Assembly (NCBI GenBank): GCA_037176725.1
Contig: JAZBRS010000014.1
Span: 71,778,501-71,842,500, forward strand
From: Posidonia oceanica
Taxonomy: Eukaryota; Streptophyta; Magnoliopsida; Alismatales; Posidoniaceae
Length of the DNA: 64,000 nt
Reading direction: 5' to 3'
Position 1 is the first letter of the stretch; each line of letters starts with the position of its first letter. Positions 53,812 to 64,000 of this stretch are shown here, in pieces. A model generated the notes under the pieces. It was not told the DNA's origin and made no database searches. It saw only the letters and a program-made list of their open reading frames with translations. The translations under genes and the position numbers were made by a program.

Positions 53812-55688
53812 TACTCCGGAGCACTACTACTCCATCATCTCCAATCTTTCGAGTGCCAACAGAGCAGCAAGTTAGAGCCACAAAGCCACCAGAGCTTGGC
53901 GGATCTATACGGAGGGAGTCTATCTTCGGCTGGCCACTCAAGAAGGGAGCATTCAAAGGAAATGAGGCTGCTGCACCCATCACCAGAGGAGGGAGGCTGT
54001 CGAATCAAATCGTACCACTAGCAGAGCAAACAGAGCCGGTCAGACCTGAAGTAGGACCTGGGTCGGCGGAATATGACATCCTAGAGCAATTAAAGAAGAC
54101 GCAGGCCAGGATCTCGATCTATGACCTCATAAACAGCTCAAATCAACACCGAAAAGCTCTGCTAGAAGTACTGGAGAAGGCTCAAGTTGCCCCAAACATG
54201 CCAGCGGAGGAACTCCATATCATAGCTATAACGGCCTTCGTAGAACCAATCATTACCTTTGCTGATAGCGAGTTTGCACCAATAGAGAGGAGAAAAGCTC
54301 CATTGAATGTAACCATTTCTATAAACAATCACTTAATTTCTAAAATGCTCATAGATACTGGTGCATCAATGAACATTTGCTCGTTGAATACAATACGAGC
54401 CTTGGGCGTAAATGAAGCCTCCTTAACCCCCATTGATATGACGATTGCTGGGTATGATGACAGCAAAAGAAAAGCGCACGACAAGTGGACCACAAAGATA
54501 GGGATAGGACCAGCTCAGGTTCTAACCCAACTAATCGTCATAGACATCAATGTGCCATATCAGATCATCCTGGGGAGACAATGGCTAGACAGTTTAAAAG
54601 GAGTATCATCTCCTCGGCACCAATGCCTGAAATTCCCACATGATGGGAAAATCATCAAGATAGCGGGGGACATACCAGGCCAAGAAGTAGAGGCAAATGT
54701 GATATACCTGCCGCACCAGTTCAGTGTGCGAGAGAGGCTGACCCGTGCTGAAAAAGGCAAGAATGTCGTATCTATGGTCGAGCTAAGGGACAAGTGGGTC
54801 AGGCCTAGGTTATTTCACAAGAAGAAGGAACCCTCCAAAAGCAAAAGACCATCCATGAATGTGGGATGGGAGATCATGAGGAGAATTGGCTACAAGGAAG
54901 GCCAGGGCTTAGGCCCAGAAGGAAAGGGAATGAAGGAGCCAGTAAAGGCCTATGACAGAGAAGGAAGGGGAGGACTCGGTTTCGACCAGTTCCCCGACGG
55001 ACGACCATTACAGTGGAATCTACAAGGACGTTTTACCAGCATAGGGATATTCGACCCGAATTCATCCCCCGTGGGAAATATTATTTTGGCGCAATCAACC
55101 AAACACACTCTCCAAAGTGCAGAGGACACAGCCGACGTAAACATTTCCGGCTTATTCCAAACACTTGAATTGCCAGCAGAGCCTCACGAAGGTCAGACTG
55201 CAAGGGAGTTGACAGCAGAGCCTCACGAAGGCCAGACTGTAGCAGCAGAGCCTCACGAACGTCAGACTGCAGAAGAGTTGCCAGCAGAGCCTCACGAAGG
55301 TCAGACTACAACATCGCTGCCACCACTGTTAGGCGCACCGGCCCCCGAACCTCCGGATTGGCCACCTCTTTCTTCTTCTCCCTCTTCTTCCGGCATCGCC
55401 GCCTCCAAGCCTCCAAATCGACCACCTCTTTCTTCTTCTCCCTTTTCTTCCGACACCGCTGCTTCCAAGCCTCCGCCTCCTCCAGCTCCGGACATCTCTT
55501 CCTCTTTGGAGCAAAGGCCGAGGCAAACTCTATGCAAGTCACAACGACTCGTAGACAGGGTCCGTCGCCTCACGGCTGATCTCTCTGAAGGTCTACAACC
55601 TCAGAGACCTGAAGTTGACCCCGATCTAGGGGCCGACCATGAGCTTCTCGAAGATGATGGGAACGTCGACCATGACGAGCCCGCCTAG
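53634..55688 (+). pseudogene. pro: E3 second retropepsin, G-patch and repeat-rich linker
   Basis: The frame is shifted relative to gag; the 53634-53811 overlap marks a frameshift. The pre-protease segment (ILEQLKKTQARISIYDLI) matches E1 and H. The protease then follows with MLIDTGASMNICSL near 54345-54385 and QIILGRQWLDSL near 54560-54600. A clear G-patch lies at about 54855-54985 (GWEIMRRIGYKEGQGLG, then EGKGMKEP and GRGGLGF). The linker has four AEPHEGQT units (55180-55315) and a PPLSSSPSSS repeat. The frame ends at TAG 55686-55688, while the neighbouring gag frame is open from 55639. Confidence 0.88.
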
Positions 55689-56328
55689 AGAGGCTCCTAC
55701 CTCTACTGATGGAGGTAACTCTAGGGGCATCTCCCTAGATGCTGTAAATAAAACTTTGTTTAATTCTGCATTGTTTTCATTTCCTAGGAATAAAAGTAAT
55801 TTGCTTTCAGTTTTCAATAAGGGAGAGGATCACCATGTTAGTTCTAGCAGCTCGCGGTTAACTTCGACCACCGCTTCCAAAACTGTGCGCGTGTGTCAAT
55901 ACACGGAGGCATTGCCATAGGAGCTGGCTACTGCTAACATGGTCTTCCTAGTAGAAGAATTCGAATGATTTGGGAAGTGTGCAGGAATAGAAGCGTATGA
56001 GTTGGTTAGCTGCAGTGATGAGGAAGAAGATCAAGAGGCCGACTCAAACCTCCTTAAGCACCTCATGGACAAATATGATGAGCAAACCAAGGCAGCTGAA
56101 GAAGAGACCGTGGAGGTCAACCTGGGAACCACCGAAGAGCCAAAACCAATACTCATAAGTGCAAGCCTGAGCCCAAAAGAGCGGGAGGAAATGGTCCAAA
56201 TTTTGAAAGAATTTGTGGATGTGCTGGCCTTCAAGTACGAGGATATGCCTGGTCTGCAATCAGCCCTAGTGGAACACCTACTTCCACTAAACTCTGGAGC
56301 CAAACCTGTCAAGCAAAAGCTAAGGTGA
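55639..56328 (+). pseudogene. E3 protease-to-RT linker and start of RT region
   Basis: Back in the gag frame, this segment is acidic (SCSDEEEDQEADSN) and then matches the pre-RT part of E1 and H (ILISASLSPKEREEMVQILK to the AKPVKQKLR segment). Stops are TAG 55918, TGA 55966 and TGA 56326; at the last one E1 has an arginine codon, as CGA-to-TGA would explain. A possible 73-base GT-AG intron (55715-55787) can be drawn in the place where Ogre elements have their intron, but it is not needed to keep the frame. Confidence 0.78.
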
Positions 56329-57396
56329 CTAAGGTCGGAACTCGCCCTCAAAGTCAAAGAGGAAATTGACAAGCTCCACAAAGCAAAATTCATCAGAGTG
56401 GTTATGTACCCCAGTTGGGTCTCAAATATAGTACCAGTGGCCAAAAAGGACGGGAAGGTTCGGATTTGCATTGACTATCGCAACCTCAACGCCGCCTGTC
56501 CTAAGGATGACTTCCCTTTGCCACATATTGACTTGCTAGTGGACAATACAGCAGGATTTGAAATGCTATTTTTCATAGATGGTTTCTCCGGTTACAACCA
56601 GATTAAGCTAGCAGAGGAGGACCAAGAGAAGACGTCGTTCATCACACCATGGGGGACATACTGCTACGTAGTCATGCAATTCAGTCTCAAGAATGCCGGC
56701 GCAACATATCAGAGAGCGATGATGGCCATCTTCCACGACATGATGCACGATTGCATGGAAGTGTACGTTGACGATATCTTGGTCAACTCAAGAATAAAGG
56801 AGGCACACTTTGAGGCACTAAGAAGGGTACTGCGTAGAGTAAGGCAATATCAGCTGAAAATGAAGCCAAAAATATGTGTGTTTGGGGTAACTGTCGGGAA
56901 GCTACTGGGCTTCATCATCAGCAAGAGAGGAATTGAGGTGGACCCACAGAAGGCTAGAGCAATAGCACAGATGCCTCCACCCCGAAACATCAAGGAACTC
57001 AGGGGACTTATTGGCCGCTTACAGTTCATCAGGAGATTCATCTCACAGCATGTAGATCGATGTAAGCAGTTTTATGAGTTACTGAAAGGAGGAAGAGAAT
57101 TCACTTGGGATGAGAAATGCAAGAAAGCTTTTGATGAACTCAAAGCATACCTCATGAACACCCCAGTCCTGTCAGCGCTTATGCCAGGGAAGCCTTTGCT
57201 ACTCTATGTGGCGGCCACTGCATCATCAATAGGGGTGGTGCTAGCTCAACATGATGAGGATGGGAAGAAGGAAAAAGCTATCTACTATCTGAGTATAACT
57301 TTCCTGGATTATGAAGAGAAGTATACAGCCATAGAAAAGCACTGCTTGGCCTTGGTATGGGCATCTCAAAAGTTGAGACAACTTCCTAGCCCATAA
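56329..57396 (+). pseudogene. E3 reverse transcriptase and degenerate Ty3-type RNase H
   Basis: The uninterrupted frame shows the RT motifs in order: VAKKDGKVRICIDYRNLN, FFIDGFSGYNQI, FITPWGTYCYVVM, the catalytic EVYVDDILVNS (near 56765) and LLGFIISKRGIEVDP. The following RNase H has LLLYVAATASSIG where an Asp is expected, so the first catalytic acid is missing, as in E1 and H. The frame ends at TAA 57394 after a small deletion that shifts the reading at about 57375. Confidence 0.92.
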
Positions 57397-59437
57397 AGTC
57401 TGTTACAATGCCAAAATGGACCCAATCAAATATATGTTCGAGAAGCCAGTCCTCTTTGGAAGGTTGGCAAGGTAGCAACACCTCCTCATTGAATTCGACT
57501 TGCAATATGTGTCCCAGAAGGCGGTCAAGGGGTAAGCCATTGCAGATCACCTGGCAGAACTACCAATAGAAGATGATCAACCAGTCCGAACAGACTTCCC
57601 CGATGAGGAGATACTGGAAATACAAGCCACCGAGTCTCCCACTCAACAATGGACTCTTTACTTTGATGGAGCACTCAACAGACAAGGGGCAGACATCGGA
57701 GTAGCACTTCTCATTCCGGAAGGAGTTCTCATTCCTAGAGCCGTACAGCTAAAATTCGCCGTAAATACCAATAGTGTTGCAGAATACGAGGCCTTAATCC
57801 TCGGATTACGCCTAGCACTGGAGCTAGGGGCAAAGCGGTTGAAACTTATCGGAGACTCCCAATTGGTTCTAAGACAAATTCTGAACAAGTATAGAACCCT
57901 CAACCCAAGGCTAGAAGAATACAAAGACATCGCACGCCTCCTATTGGCACGGTTTCAGCAAGTGGTATATGTCCACACCCTCCGGAGTCATAACCTACTA
58001 GCGGATGCTCTCGCTTCGCTGGCTTCCTCAATCGAGTTCCCCATCAATATCCGGGAGCAAACAATAATGGTTCAGCAGCACGGGATACCTGCCAATGACT
58101 CAACTGAGCCATGGGCCATGGAGCTTAGACAAAAAGCTAGGGAATCAAGGGTAGGCACGTTTGAAGTTTGCTACAACATAGAAGATGATGGGAACCCATG
58201 GTTCTTTGACATCCAGAACTATATTCAAGACGGGATCTTTCCCGACTACGCAACTTCACAGGACAAAGAGGTAGTTCGAAGGATGGCTACAAGATACTTC
58301 ATGAGAGCCAGGGTCCTTTTCAAAAGATCTTTAAACGGAATAGAGCTACACTGTGTCACTTATGAGGAGGTTGAAGTTATCATCGAAGAAATGCATGAAG
58401 GCATATGTGGAGGACACATCAGTTCTCAATTCATGGCAAAGATGATACTGTGCAAAGGGTACTACTGGCCCACAATGGAGGCAGATTGCGCAAACAAGGT
58501 GAGAAGGTGCAAGCAGTGCCAGATCCATGCAGACAGAATACATGTGCTAGCATCAGAGTTGAATCCGACTCAAGTGGTGTGGCCCTTCTCCATGTGGGCA
58601 TTTGATGTCATGGGACCATTCAACACTGAAAAGCAGAATAGGTTCATCCTTACAGCCACTGAGTACTTCACTAAATGGGCTGAAGCGGAAGCGTTCACTG
58701 AAATTAAAGCTTCAAATCTTTGCAAGTTCGTGCGAAAGAATATCCTCTCAAGGTTAGGGATTCCAAAGAAATTGGTAGCAGACAATGGCGCAATCTTCGT
58801 ATCCCAAGACTTCAAAAAGCTCTGTAAGAAGTTTAAGATCAATTTGCATCATTCATCGCCATATTACCCCCAGGGTAATGGGCAAGCTGAAGCTACTAAT
58901 AAAACGTTAATCCGAATCCTTAAGAAAACGGTAGGAGGAACCAAGGGACATGACTGGACAGATAAGCTAATTGATACCTTGTGGGCCTATCGAACCTCCA
59001 TAAGGACGCCCACGGGCCAAACCCCATTTGCACTCACTTATGGTATGTAGACGGTAGTCCCATTTGAGGTCATGGCCTCCTCATCCAGGATACAACTCAA
59101 CAATGAGATAACTGCCGAGGAAAAGAGGCAATTATTAAGTCTACAGTTGGATTTGCTAGATGAGAAGCGGTTGCAAGCAGCTGAGCATGCACGCCTCTAC
59201 CAAGAACGACTTGCAAGAGCATATAAGAAGAAAGTAATTGAATGTAAATTCAATATTGGTGAATGGGTGCTTAAAGAAATCCTTCCTCGCAAGCATGGGA
59301 AACTAAGACCAAATTGGGAAGGGCCATACTTGGTGGTTGAGGCATATCCCGGCAATGTCTATTATTTGGCCAGAGAGGATGGCACTAGGCCTGAATATCC
59401 CTGGAATGTACTGCACCTCAAAAGATACTACTCTTAA
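57375..59437 (+). pseudogene. int: E3 archaeal-type RNase H and integrase
   Basis: In the shifted frame, two stops (57472 TAG and 57532 TAA) lie in the end of the first RNase H. The second RNase H follows at about 57650-58030 with all four acids (LYFDGA, VAEYEAL, IGDSQL, LLADALA). The integrase has the zinc motif HEGICGGH and RRCKQCQIH, the triad D in MWAFDVMG, D in LVADNGAI and E in NGQAEATN with 35 residues between the last two, and the C-terminal end LHLKRYYS. Only TAG 59048 interrupts it, so integrase is the best-preserved pol part. Confidence 0.92.
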
Positions 59438-60197
59438 CATGCACATTGCGCCATTAGACTACACGTGCTTAAGAGCCTCCTGCTGTTGAAACCTAGGAAT
59501 CATGCCTCAGCCTCACCCCACAAACACCTTGTGGGAGAAGGAAAGGAAATGGTCCAACACTAAGATATAGGCAAATCATAAGGAGCCCCCTCCCAGTTCA
59601 TGAATAACAAGTCCACACACATCCCTTGAGTTAGACACGTTACCCTAGTACAAATTGGGTAGGCATCTAAGGCCAAAACCTAGAAGCACAGAAAAGAGGG
59701 GAGTGTACCAAATAAAAGAGTGTCTCGGTTCATCAAGGAACGAATATCCATTGACCGAGCACTCAGAAGGGGTGAAACTACTTGCCAAAATACCCAGAAA
59801 GGAAAACAAGAGGGTCAAAAAAGAAGACAGCAAAGAAGCTGTCCATGTGCAAGAAAAGAAAGAGACTGGAAAAGACGGCAGCAAAGAAGCTGTCCAAGAG
59901 TCAAAACTGAAAAGCTGGGGAATGCTAAGCGCGGTAGGAATCAACCTTGAACTAGGAGGGGTTTAGGCTTTAAATTTTCAGCCAACATCTTAGGATAGGA
60001 CTTGGACTTTCCTTCTACTCACATCCTGCACTGTACACATTAGAGGCAAGGGACAGAGACCTAGGTCGAGGGGCAGTTAAGTGCCAAAGCAAGCCTGAGG
60101 TATTTTCTGACTCTGAGATGCATAAGGAACCAAACTGTCAAGGTTTTCCAACCATGAGGTCCCCAGTTTTCCAACTTCCCAGAGGATTCTTCGTCTC

Positions 60198-60375
60198 CCA
60201 TAAAATCAAAAATCCAAAAAAAATGATAAAATCAAAAATCCAAAAAAAAAAGATAAAATCAAAAATCCAAAAGAAATGATAAAATAAAAAATCCAAAAAA
60301 TGATAAGATCAAAAATCCAAAAAAATGATAAAATAAAAAGCCAAAAAAATGATAAAATCAAAATTCCAAAAATAG
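60198..60375. repeat. A-rich minisatellite, about 23-27-bp units
   Basis: Seven or eight units of GATAAAATCAAAAATCCAAA with a variable number of A residues follow each other directly. The length change falls mainly in the A runs, as replication slippage would give. Confidence 0.88.
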
Positions 60376-60847
60376 TGAGTAGGGTAAAATCTACCCAACC
60401 AACATCATCTCATGAAACTGATAACAAAAAAGGCCAGTGATGCAAAAATCTAAGACATTTTACGACTCCGCATCGTACTCGACCCCTCTTATTCAGGATG
60501 GTTACTTGGTATTCGCCTACGAACTAAGACTGGGATCTCGAGAAGAGACAGTCCCTCGTCTGGCATATCATCTTTAGACAACAAAGCTGAGGCCAATACT
60601 TGTTATTCAAAACCCAAGTTTCCCTTAACTTATCCATTGCATTAAGACTTCTTTTTTTCCCATTCATAGCATTAGATTTGCTTAAAGTATAAATTGTATA
60701 TAGGTTGTTACCAAGTTTCCTGTAACCATGCTGATTTCACAATGTTAAGAATGTTTCTGAGTTTCCAGAAGTCACTTTGGACTAGGGGCAATAATACCCC
60801 TAGATGGATTAACAAATTTGCTGAGGTTGTGTAGGAGAACAGTTCGG

Positions 60848-60983
60848 GGGCGTTAAACGAGCAAATACCAGCGTCCAACGTTGGACGCACTACCTGAAGC
60901 GTATAACGACCAGCAGAGGGATATTGGACGCTTGTTCTGACGCGTCTTACGTTATAAGTGCCAGTTTGGGCGTCTTACGTTTT
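60848..60983. repeat. Palindrome cluster in the 3' part of E3
   Basis: It includes the perfect 18-bp palindrome GCGTCCAACGTTGGACGC (60871-60888) and further half-sites (GCGTATAACG, GCGTCTTACGTT, GCGTCTTACGTTTTAA). Another cluster lies at 62725-62862, between antisense genes A and B. Confidence 0.85.
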
Positions 60984-61163
60984 AACTGTGACTTAAACTG
61001 CAGAATTTGGACAAAGGACCCTTGATCAAATATCAAAGCCACCAGGGAGTATTTCTAAACTCAGAGCAGTCCAAAACACATGAACAAGGATGAAAAATGA
61101 AAGACATATTTATTCCCTTGAAAAGATACATGGTCCCTATAAATAAAAGATTACAATGATTGC

Positions 61164-62509
61164 CTATGTAATCATCTTCTTCCTTTTCCTACGCAGCATG
61201 CCCGTCACTTTAACCCACTCCTCGCGTTTGGGCAGTAGCTTTGAATACCACTTCCCGTGTGCATCCTCCCGTGGTAGGCAGCAAGTCGAAGAAGCAGCAG
61301 ATGGCTCCTCTGAATCATCATGGCGGTCCAGAGACGACCAAAGAGCCCGAATGTAGTACACCATTACTGCATTAAATGGAAGACTGCGCTCCCGAACTCG
61401 AATGCGAGGAATAAAGCTCAGCCGAGGTGGCACCCCTTTCTTCTGCCCTACCATCTCGAAGCAGCAATGGGAGTTGTACACCACAAAGTGGGTGGGCCCT
61501 ATCAACTCCAACTCAACTGAAGAACCTCGCGCCTGTTGCTTATGAGAAAGGGATGTCGAAGGCGCGGAAATGTCAATAGGGGCAGCGGACAAAGAGCAAA
61601 CCCTTTCCTCAATCAAATCTGTCTTCACAGGCCTAAGCCTCGGGAAATGGACCTGCAGTCACCTGGAAAGAAGGAAAGGAGAGCCTACAAAATCCCCTCC
61701 GGTGGAAACGCTGGTCAGGCCAAGATATGTAGCAGCAAGAATGGCAACTGAAGGAGAGCGCCAGAAATGCTCAGTAAGGCCTATCAAGAACTCAGTGTGA
61801 TAGACATCCAAGGAGAAATCCTTGGTGACAAATAAACTGAGGCCTCCAATCAGTAAATGCAGACACACCAGCAGCTGATCCTGAGAGGCAGAGTCCTCAA
61901 TCTGCCGGAAGCTGAAGTACAAATGCGCCAAGTTGAGCCTGCGACCCCTAATCACTGGGAAAATAGGCGGAAGGGTGAAGATACGGTCTATGAACGTCTG
62001 CATATCTGTTGTTCCATATGGCAATGGGAAGTCAATATCTGGCCGGGCCGCTCCAATTTGAGTCACACCAAGCAGGCCATGAACATCCTCTACTAGGATT
62101 GTCGCCTCACAACCCCCAAAGAAGAAAGTGTGAGTCTCAGGACTCCAAAAGGCGCATGAGGCATGAAGCAAGGGCCAGTCCAAGTTAGTGCTCAATAAAT
62201 CCAAAAGTCCATCAAAGCGCGTACAGGCCAATACAGATTTCCTTTCTCGAGCCCAAAGCACAAAGTCCTTCACCCAAGTGGAGTAGTAGGGGAAGTCATT
62301 ATCAAAGCAAGGTGTTTTGGTAAAATTGAGGATTTCTTGCAGAGAAATTCGAAAGCATGAGGAACAGAGGACTATGAAGGGACCAACGAAGAAGATCATA
62401 CCTTCCCCGTCTTGATAAGGGACATCATATGCCCTTCAATCTCTTCCAAAGGTTTTGCAACTCCCTTCTTGTTGTGCATGAAGACATTGGGAACTGAACT
62501 AGAAGACAT
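61164..62509 (-). pseudogene. E3 accessory gene B: antisense PMD-like gene with intron
   Basis: It lies antisense to pol. A 36-codon first exon starts at ATG 62509 (MSSSSVPNVFMHNKKGVAKP) and ends at a GTATG donor (62402). The next coding block runs to 61659 and carries a PMD-like core (HASCAFWSPETHTFFFGGCE, then ATILVEDVHGLLGV). That aligns with LLCAAARFWKP...LEEVRRICGF of the E1 accessory protein. After a stop at 61659 a second block (61628-61164) continues in another frame with a basic C-terminus. The acceptor before the second block is one base out of phase, and the 61640-61660 join contains a short duplicated AGGT motif, so small damage or a missed splice is likely. I rate it a decayed or mis-read gene, not a chance ORF. 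Confidence 0.7.
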
Positions 62510-63471
62510 GAAAGCAAAAGAGAGGAAAAGAAGAAGCACAAATCAGGAAGAAATCAGTAGAGAGGAAAGGGGCGAGTATGCATGAAAATCCAAGGGGCGG
62601 CCAAGCTTTTATAAGCACAGAAGTGCTGTTGGAAATCCTTCACGCGGGCATTGAGAGAATTTCGCAGCATTCCGGAAGATTAGCCAAGAACAAGAAAGGA
62701 AAGAAAAGTTTCTGGGCTCGCTTCGTTGTACGCGAGACGGAGCGTGTCTAACGTTAGCCACGCTGATTGAAGCGTATAACGTTTAGATCAGCTGCCCGGT
62801 GTTGGATGTAGAGATCGAAGCGGATAACGTTGGCCGCACCAGATGAGGCGTATAACGTTTTATCAGTGACTTAAGTTACTGAACTTGGCTAGATCGTCCC
62901 CTAATCCGTGATTTAGTTGCATGAACCGGTTTTACCCATCCCAGAGGCTTAACTAAGATGAAATACACATGTGAGCATTGGTTTCATATTTTTTTGGACA
63001 TCTGGGCCAGTCGGAATGTCTGGTCGCTCATTTCATCAAGTAAATGGCTCATTAAGGCATCGACGACTTCAAAATTCAATTTTTAAGCTTCTAGATGAAA
63101 TCTTTCCTTATAACCATGTCATTTACATACCATTTCACTTGAGTATGCTGGTTTCAAGTTAACTTGGATTAAGGGCCATTATTTTACCATATTGGTCGCT
63201 TAAGCTCATTTTAGCTTTGAGAAAGGTAATTTAAAAGAAGTATTTGACGAGTTTGCTGAGTGTGCAAATCTATATCATTTCAAAATATACAATTGTTCTA
63301 CAAGGTCACTGGGGCATACCTCTAAAGTACAAAAGCTAAGGAGCACTCTCTCCCTCACCCTTAAGGAGCTGAAGTAGGAGCTGGAGAAGGAGCGGTAGGA
63401 GGACGAGGCGACTGCCGAATAGAAACGCCTGACGGAGCCCTGGAGACGGACCGAGAGTGGTGGCTACCCAA
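62510..63471. other. Region between antisense genes A and B of E3
   Basis: It should contain the promoter of gene B and the 3' flank of gene A. It holds the palindrome cluster 62725-62862 (GCGTATAACGTTTAGATC, GTGTCTAACGTTAGCC and others) directly upstream of gene B on the minus strand. No coding segment is seen. Confidence 0.55.
62725..62862. repeat. Palindrome cluster upstream of E3 gene B
   Basis: At least four GCGT/AACGTT half-sites occur (GTGTCTAACGTTAGCC, GCGTATAACGTTTAG, GGATAACGTTGGCCGC, GCGTATAACGTTTTA). Its position, about 220 bases upstream of the gene B ATG, would suit a promoter element. Confidence 0.75.
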
Positions 63472-63962
63472 TCAGCGGCTCGGTACAGAAGGAATGGGCA
63501 CCCCGAGCCTAACGCCAGCAGTAAAGGCAAACCTCCGGTAGTGCCCTAGCTCGAACTCAAGCTGGGAGATAACCCCCGCCATGCTCTGAAGAAAGAAGCA
63601 ATCAAAATGTCAGATACAAGCGAGGACATGGAAGACGTAAAGAAGCACTGAATTGAATCATACCGCCTGAGATTGGGCAATCTCGGTGTCCCTGTCGGCA
63701 ACCTGCTGCTCTAGCTCCCGGATCCGAGCACTACTTGTGGCAACTGTCCCCTCCAGCTCCTCCAACCTCCCGACAGAGGTGGCAGCTATGAAGTCACTAG
63801 CCCGTTCCCTCAGCTCGCTCTCTAAATAAGCAACCTACAAGCAATGGTGTCAGGACCAAGGGAATTTCAAAAGCAGAAATAAAATAAAAGCATGCTTACC
63901 TTCTCCTGGAGATGGGAGATCTCCTCTGAGCGGTCCGGGGGAGGAGCACTACTAGTCGATGG
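63472..63962 (-). CDS. E3 accessory gene A, 3' end: coiled-coil exons (partial, antisense)
   Basis: Three exons join in phase 0 with GT-AG introns: 63962-63900 (acceptor TTTTCAG, donor GTAAGC), 63834-63664 (acceptor TTGTAG, donor GTATGA) and 63585-63472 (acceptor TTCTTCAG, stop TGA). The encoded tail of 115 residues has a heptad-rich segment (ISHLQEK, VAYLESELRERASDF, RLEELEG and IRELEQQVADRDTEI), so it is likely a coiled coil. The upstream part, expected to hold the PMD by analogy with H gene A, lies beyond the window. No stop or shift is visible, in contrast to the damaged pol of the same element. The link to gene A rests on position and gene structure, not sequence identity. Confidence 0.65.
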
Positions 63963-64000
63963 CTGAAAAGAGGGATTTAAGTCAGTTACAATTCATAGTC

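Larger units (their letters stand above)
59438..61163. other. E3 spacer between integrase and antisense gene B
   Basis: No gene is supported. ORFs at 59655-59966 are Lys/Glu-rich with an AAAGACGGCAGCAAAGAAGC-type repeated phrase (59825 and 59871) and no homology. The spacer also contains an A-rich minisatellite and a palindrome cluster, annotated separately. Confidence 0.6.
48057..64000 (+). mobile_element. Element E3: decayed Tat-type retrotransposon with duplicated protease and antisense gene cassette
   Basis: Order: LTR B, leader, gag (51013-53022), first retropepsin (53086 on), second retropepsin with G-patch (to 55688), linker, RT, two RNases H, integrase (to 59437), spacer, antisense gene B, antisense gene A. 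The polypurine tract and 3' LTR must lie beyond 64000. Gag-pol is broken by about ten stops and three frame changes, while the visible antisense exons of gene A are undamaged. It is a different Tat subfamily from E1 and H, with different LTRs and Gag. Confidence 0.85.

Noticed and set aside
55715..55787. Possible spliced intron between protease and RT in E3, as known for Ogre
   Set aside because: The gag frame passes through without it, removing 73 bases would shift the frame, and E1 has no intron there.
59655..59966. Lys/Glu-rich ORF after the E3 integrase
   Set aside because: It is short, low in complexity, built partly from a repeated phrase, and without a counterpart in the other elements.

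Overview
The window is plant nuclear DNA made almost entirely of nested LTR retrotransposons; I see no ordinary host gene, rRNA, tRNA or CRISPR array. The coding remnants are Ty3/gypsy elements of the Tat/Ogre type (Gag, retropepsin, G-patch, RT, degenerate Ty3-type RNase H, second archaeal-type RNase H, integrase). The plant mobile domain (PMD)-like accessory genes and the very long LTRs point to an angiosperm, probably a eudicot. No species can be named from this.

Layout. (1) Element H, an old Tat element on the + strand, occupies 1-1559 and resumes at 28761. It continues through decayed pol (to 34026), two antisense intron-bearing PMD-like pseudogenes (gene B 35402-36840, gene A about 37391-39880), hairpin repeats, a polypurine tract (43930-43942) and a diverged 3' LTR (43943 to about 46460). 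(2) Element E1 (1560-28760, minus strand, 27.2 kb) is inserted in the protease gene of H. It has a CTCTG target duplication, two 5687-bp LTRs differing at about 47 sites (about 0.8 %, counted by eye), a primer-binding site, a polypurine tract, a gag-pol reading frame of about 2920 codons interrupted by one TAG, and a 400-residue accessory ORF. (3) A Ty1/copia RT scrap (46500-46603) is followed by two diverged, abutting Tat-type LTRs (46604-48049 and 48057-49294). (4) Element E3 (+ strand, 48057 to beyond 64000) has a decayed gag-pol with two tandem retropepsin domains and again two antisense intron-bearing genes (gene B 61164-62509, gene A 3' end 63472-63962). Its 3' LTR lies outside the window.

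The most interesting result is the accessory cassette. H and E3 both carry two PMD-like genes with GT-AG introns, in the same order and antisense to pol, between integrase and the 3' LTR. E1 carries a homologue of gene B in the sense orientation, and it lacks the 71-bp intron exactly at the H splice junction. This is what would be expected if a spliced accessory mRNA had been copied into the element by template switching during reverse transcription. Host PMD proteins of the MAIN/MAIL type act in transposon silencing, so a counter-silencing role is an attractive but untested idea.

A second theme is small palindromes whose arms change together. They occur in the 3' regions of E1 and H (stems such as GATAAG/CTTATC, GACAAG/CTTGTC and GATGAGT/ACTCATC) and as an 18-bp palindrome, consensus GCGTNYAACGTTRNACGC, scattered through the LTRs, leader and 3' region of E3.
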